Assembly: GCF_027587175.1 (NCBI RefSeq)
Contig: NZ_JAPCID010000006.1
Span: 62,001 to 126,000 of the forward strand
Origin: Solirubrobacter deserti
GTDB taxonomy: Bacteria > Actinomycetota > Thermoleophilia > Solirubrobacterales > Solirubrobacteraceae
Direction of reading: 5' to 3'
DNA length: 64,000 bases
The notes under the pieces were generated by a model. The model was not told where the DNA came from. It saw nothing but the letters and a program-made list of their open reading frames with translations, and searched no databases. The first letter of the stretch is position 1. Every line of letters starts with the position of its first letter. Both the position numbers and the translations under genes were made by a program. Of this stretch, positions 61,065 to 64,000 are shown piece by piece.

Positions 61065-61696
61065 TGGAGCGCCTGATCGAGCAGAGCCCGCCGACCGCGA
61101 CCAACGGCCACGGCCAGATGGAGCAGCCGCCGGGCCGGGTGCGGCGGACGTTCAGCCAGCTCAACCTCGTGGTGCTCGCCGCGCTGACGCTCGGCGGCGC
61201 GGCCGCGACGCTGCTGTTCCAGCTCGCGCCAGAGCTGGCGCCGGATCCCGGCGACAACGTCGGGGCGAACGTGAGCGTGGTGGCGCTCGAGCGCGGCGCC
61301 ACCGTTCGATCGTGGATCGAGCGCAACTTCCACGGCGACCAGGAGGCGGCGGAGAAGCGCCGCTACGAACACGAGCTCGACTATCAGGGCGAGCTGATCG
61401 CCGTGCACGTGGCCGTGGACGGACACAAGCACAAGGACGTCTCGCTGCGCTACGCGATGTTCGACGCCGACACCCACGAGCCGGAGCCGTTGCCGAGTTT
61501 CGCTCGCTACCACGTCATGGACGTCAACGCTCCGAGCCAACGCTCCGTGCAGCTGATGTTCGTCCCCGACCTCAAGGACGAGGGCAAGCTGTTCGTGCGT
61601 GTGGAGCTGTCGGACGAGTCGGGGTTGCTCGCGGTCGCCGATAGCGGCACGATCGTCAGGGGCAAGATGCGGACCCGGCCCGCGCCGACCACCTGA
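61064..61696 (+). CDS. Membrane-anchored unknown protein
   Basis: A 210-residue protein. Residues 1-32 are soluble and proline-rich (NGHGQMEQPPGRVRRTFSQL), then one helix follows (NLVVLAALTLGGAAATLLFQL). The rest is an extracytoplasmic domain with an Asp/His/Lys-rich middle (HVAVDGHKHKDVSLRYAMFD) and VQLMFVPDLKDEGKLFVRVE. No known domain is visible. The ATG overlaps the propeller stop (TGATG), so the two are likely co-expressed and may work together at the cell surface. Confidence 0.7.
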   Translation: MERLIEQSPPTATNGHGQMEQPPGRVRRTFSQLNLVVLAALTLGGAAATLLFQLAPELAPDPGDNVGANVSVVALERGATVRSWIERNFHGDQEAAEKRRYEHELDYQGELIAVHVAVDGHKHKDVSLRYAMFDADTHEPEPLPSFARYHVMDVNAPSQRSVQLMFVPDLKDEGKLFVRVELSDESGLLAVADSGTIVRGKMRTRPAPTT

Positions 61697-61738
61697 CACG
61701 CGACCGCGTGCCCAATCGGGCCGCGTCTGATTTCGACC

Positions 61739-61761
61739 GGCGGTCCATACAGCGGACCGCC
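61739..61761. terminator. Hairpin between the membrane protein and amidase genes
   Basis: GGCGGTCC, 7-base loop, GGACCGCC: a perfect 8-bp stem lying 42 bases after the stop at 61696 and 50 bases before the amidase start. It has no T-tract. It could be a weak terminator or a protein site. Further short GC palindromes surround it. Confidence 0.45.
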
Positions 61762-61811
61762 TCCGCCGGACAGGATCGACGGCGGGTCCAATCGAACGAG
61801 AGAGGGAACTC

Positions 61812-64000
61812 TTGCAACGCTCTTTCAGCGCGCTGGCGATGGCCGGTGCGGTGACGCTGCTCGCGGCTGCGCCCGCGGGAGCGGTGAACACGGTCACGAC
61901 GGCCAACGGCGCCAACTGGCAGATCCATGATGCGGCGCCACCGATCTTGGACAGCGGGTCGATCCGGGCGATCACCGACAATGCGTTCTACGGCTTCGGC
62001 GGCATCCGGGTCAATGTGGCGGGCATCCCCGCGAGCGACCCCACCGGGCGGCTCAACGGCGAGCTGATGCGCGGCTTCGGGCTGACCTACGACGGCGACG
62101 AGTCGTTCGCCACGACGACGCCCGTCGGGCTCGGCGGCGTGGCCATCAGCCGCACGATCAAGGTCTCCAAGCCGGGGAACTGGACGCGCTGGCTGGACAC
62201 GTTCGCGAACACGACCGGCCGCGCGGTCACGGTCGACGTCACCTTCGGCGGCTCCGCGGGCCAGAACTCCGGCAGCAACCAGAGCAGGGTCACCGGCACT
62301 TCGTCCGGGGACACGGCGATCGACAACACCGACCGCTGGGTCGCGATCAACTCGCCCAACGCGTCCGGGATGAGCACGCGTGGCCCGTCCGCGGTCGTGA
62401 TCGGCTCCACCACGGGCACGTCGAACTTCCAGCGCGACCCGTTCGGCGCACCGCTGCCCACGTCCGGCCTCGAGGCCAACTTCTACGGCTACCGCAACAC
62501 GCTCACGCTCGCGCCGGGCGAGACCGAGTCGCTGCTGCGTTTCGTCGTCGCGGGCCGCACGGAGACGGCGCAGACGAGCGGCGCGCAGACCGCGACGGTC
62601 ACGACCGCCGCGACCGGCCTCGCCGGTGCGCCGGACCTCGCCGGGCTGAGCGCGAGCGCGCTGTGCACCGTCACGAATTTCCAGCTCGCTCAGGACTGCG
62701 CGACCACGCCCGTCCCGCCGCTGCCGACGCTGCCCGAGGCCAAGCCGAAGACCACGTCCGCGGGCTATGACGTGGTCGACAAGTCGATCACGCAGCTCGT
62801 CGCGGACATGGAGTCCGGCCTGACCACGTCGCAGGAGATCACGCGCGCGTACCTGGACCGGATCGAGGCCTACGACAAGGGCCAGTTCGGCTTCCACGCG
62901 TTCATCACGGTCGCCAAGGACGCGATGGAGCAGGCCGCCGCGGCCGACGCCAAGCGCGCAGCGGGGGTCAAGGGCGACCTGCTCGGCGTACCGGTCGTGA
63001 TCAAGGACCTCTACGACACCAAGGACATGCCGACCACCGACGGCTCGCTCGCGTTCGAGGGCTGGCAGCCCAAGCGCGACGCCTTCCAGGTCGCCAAGCT
63101 GCGTGAGGCCGGCGCGATCATCCTCGGCAAGGGCAACATGTCCGAGTTCGCCAACTCCGGCTCCTACAGCGAGTCCGGCTACGGCATGGTGTGGAACGCG
63201 TTCAAGCCGTCCAAGACGTCGCTCGGCTCATCCGGTGGCTCCGCCGTCGCGGTGGCGACCAGCATGGCGGCGTTCGGCATGGGCTCGCAGACCGGCGTGT
63301 CCCTGTACGCGCCGTCCACCGGCGCCTCGCTCGTCACGCTGCGCGGCACGGACGGCATCGCGTCCGGCGCGGGCGTCATGCCGCTCACCTGGCTGCAGGA
63401 CTTCGCGGGCCCGATGGCGCGCACCACGTCCGACATCGCCCGCATCCTCAACGCCACGACCGGCACCGACCCGGACGACCTGTTCACGCTCCACAACAAC
63501 GCGGGCGCCAAGCGCCCAGCCGACTACAAGACCGCGCTCGACGCCAACGCCCTCAAGGGCAAGCGGATCGGCTACCTGCCCGCCGCGTTCACCGGCTCGC
63601 CCAGCTACGGCCAGAGCGACGGCACGATGGAGGCGGTCACGGCGCGCTTCGCCGACATCCAGGCCGCGGGCGCGACGATGGTCGAGCTCACCACCAACCC
63701 GCCGAGCGGCCCCGCCACCGGCACGCTCACCGGCAACCGCACGGAGGAGGGCTGGCAGCAGTACTTCGACCTGCACGAGAACCCGCCGTACACGACCGCG
63801 TCGGGCATCCTGAGCTCGCCCAAGGTCCTGCCGTACAACCGCCAGACGGTCCCGGTCCGCCCGCGCATGACAGCCGAGGACATCCAGAAGGTCCTCACCG
63901 CCCGCGACGGCTACAAGGACCGCATCAAGGCCTGGATGGACGAAAACAACGTCGACGCCGTCGTCTACCCGGGCTTCCGCTCCGACGTCTACGACAACGA
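61812..64000 (+). CDS. Secreted amidase-signature protein with unusual N-terminal domain, cut by window end
   Basis: The frame opens at TTG 61812 and is still open at base 64000 (729 codons visible). AGAGGG lies upstream of the TTG and LQRSFSALAMAGAVTLLAAAPAGA is a signal peptide. Residues about 25-300 are a Thr/Ser/Gly-rich, beta-looking domain I do not recognise. From about 320 the amidase-signature fold begins: catalytic Lys in GVPVVIKDLYD, cis-Ser in GSSGGSAVAVATS and the nucleophile region GSQTGVSLYAPS. It hydrolyses an amide bond outside the cell. The C-terminus, where a shared module might lie, is outside the window. Confidence 0.8.
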   Translation, partial: MQRSFSALAMAGAVTLLAAAPAGAVNTVTTANGANWQIHDAAPPILDSGSIRAITDNAFYGFGGIRVNVAGIPASDPTGRLNGELMRGFGLTYDGDESFATTTPVGLGGVAISRTIKVSKPGNWTRWLDTFANTTGRAVTVDVTFGGSAGQNSGSNQSRVTGTSSGDTAIDNTDRWVAINSPNASGMSTRGPSAVVIGSTTGTSNFQRDPFGAPLPTSGLEANFYGYRNTLTLAPGETESLLRFVVAGRTETAQTSGAQTATVTTAATGLAGAPDLAGLSASALCTVTNFQLAQDCATTPVPPLPTLPEAKPKTTSAGYDVVDKSITQLVADMESGLTTSQEITRAYLDRIEAYDKGQFGFHAFITVAKDAMEQAAAADAKRAAGVKGDLLGVPVVIKDLYDTKDMPTTDGSLAFEGWQPKRDAFQVAKLREAGAIILGKGNMSEFANSGSYSESGYGMVWNAFKPSKTSLGSSGGSAVAVATSMAAFGMGSQTGVSLYAPSTGASLVTLRGTDGIASGAGVMPLTWLQDFAGPMARTTSDIARILNATTGTDPDDLFTLHNNAGAKRPADYKTALDANALKGKRIGYLPAAFTGSPSYGQSDGTMEAVTARFADIQAAGATMVELTTNPPSGPATGTLTGNRTEEGWQQYFDLHENPPYTTASGILSSPKVLPYNRQTVPVRPRMTAEDIQKVLTARDGYKDRIKAWMDENNVDAVVYPGFRSDVYDN

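Overview
The window is very GC-rich, gene-dense DNA with many four-base gene overlaps and frequent GTG and TTG starts. It looks like a chromosome of a high-GC actinobacterium. Several proteins feel like the Thermoleophilia (Solirubrobacter/Conexibacter relatives): a beta-rich C-terminal module on secreted enzymes and a conserved 116-residue unknown. That placement is an inference from protein style, not from a search. No rRNA, tRNA, insertion sequence, CRISPR array or phage gene was seen.

Region 1 (1-18.9 kb) is a cobalamin operon on the minus strand with almost no spacing. In transcription order it carries a phosphatase (cobC), cobD, cobQ, cobN, a fused ChlI/ChlD chelatase subunit, cobO, cobB, cobI, cbiQ, a cbiX-cbiO fusion, cobJ, cobA, cbiM, cobM, cobL, cobE and the start of cobH, which runs off the window. 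A cobalamin riboswitch sits in front of the first gene. cobT diverges from the same promoter region, followed by a small DUF4180-like gene. The operon mixes late cobalt insertion (CobN) with a CbiX-type early chelatase and a cobalt ECF transporter.

Region 2 (18.9-41.5 kb) is mixed accessory metabolism: a TetR regulator with twin operators and a divergent dehydrogenase/NmrA pair; two secreted enzymes (S15 peptidase, GH78 rhamnosidase) sharing a C-terminal module, with two orphan STAS proteins beside them; a PhzF protein; a ring-cleaving dioxygenase/esterase operon with a MarR-like operator; a methyltransferase; a large LuxR regulator; an EamA transporter and a divergent LysR gene leading into a small membrane protein/ATPase cluster; a PLP aminotransferase; mmsA and xylA; and an MBL-fold hydrolase.

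Region 3 (41.5-59.5 kb) is a stress-type island: YihY, a universal stress protein, a broken HdeD, DUF6458, DUF1269, a CBS pair, two paralogous 64-68 residue proteins, a MalT-like regulator, a lysyl-PG-synthase-like membrane protein, and a four-gene run of TPP enzyme, GH13 enzyme, HATPase-GAF-PAS protein and a small unknown. A recurring palindrome, GCCTCATCC-N5-GGATGACGC and weaker versions, lies 25-41 bp before the start codons of six of these genes. This is the most novel-looking signal in the window.

Region 4 (59.6-64 kb) holds a secreted NHL-type propeller protein, a membrane-anchored unknown, and a secreted amidase that has an unusual N-terminal half and is cut by the window end.
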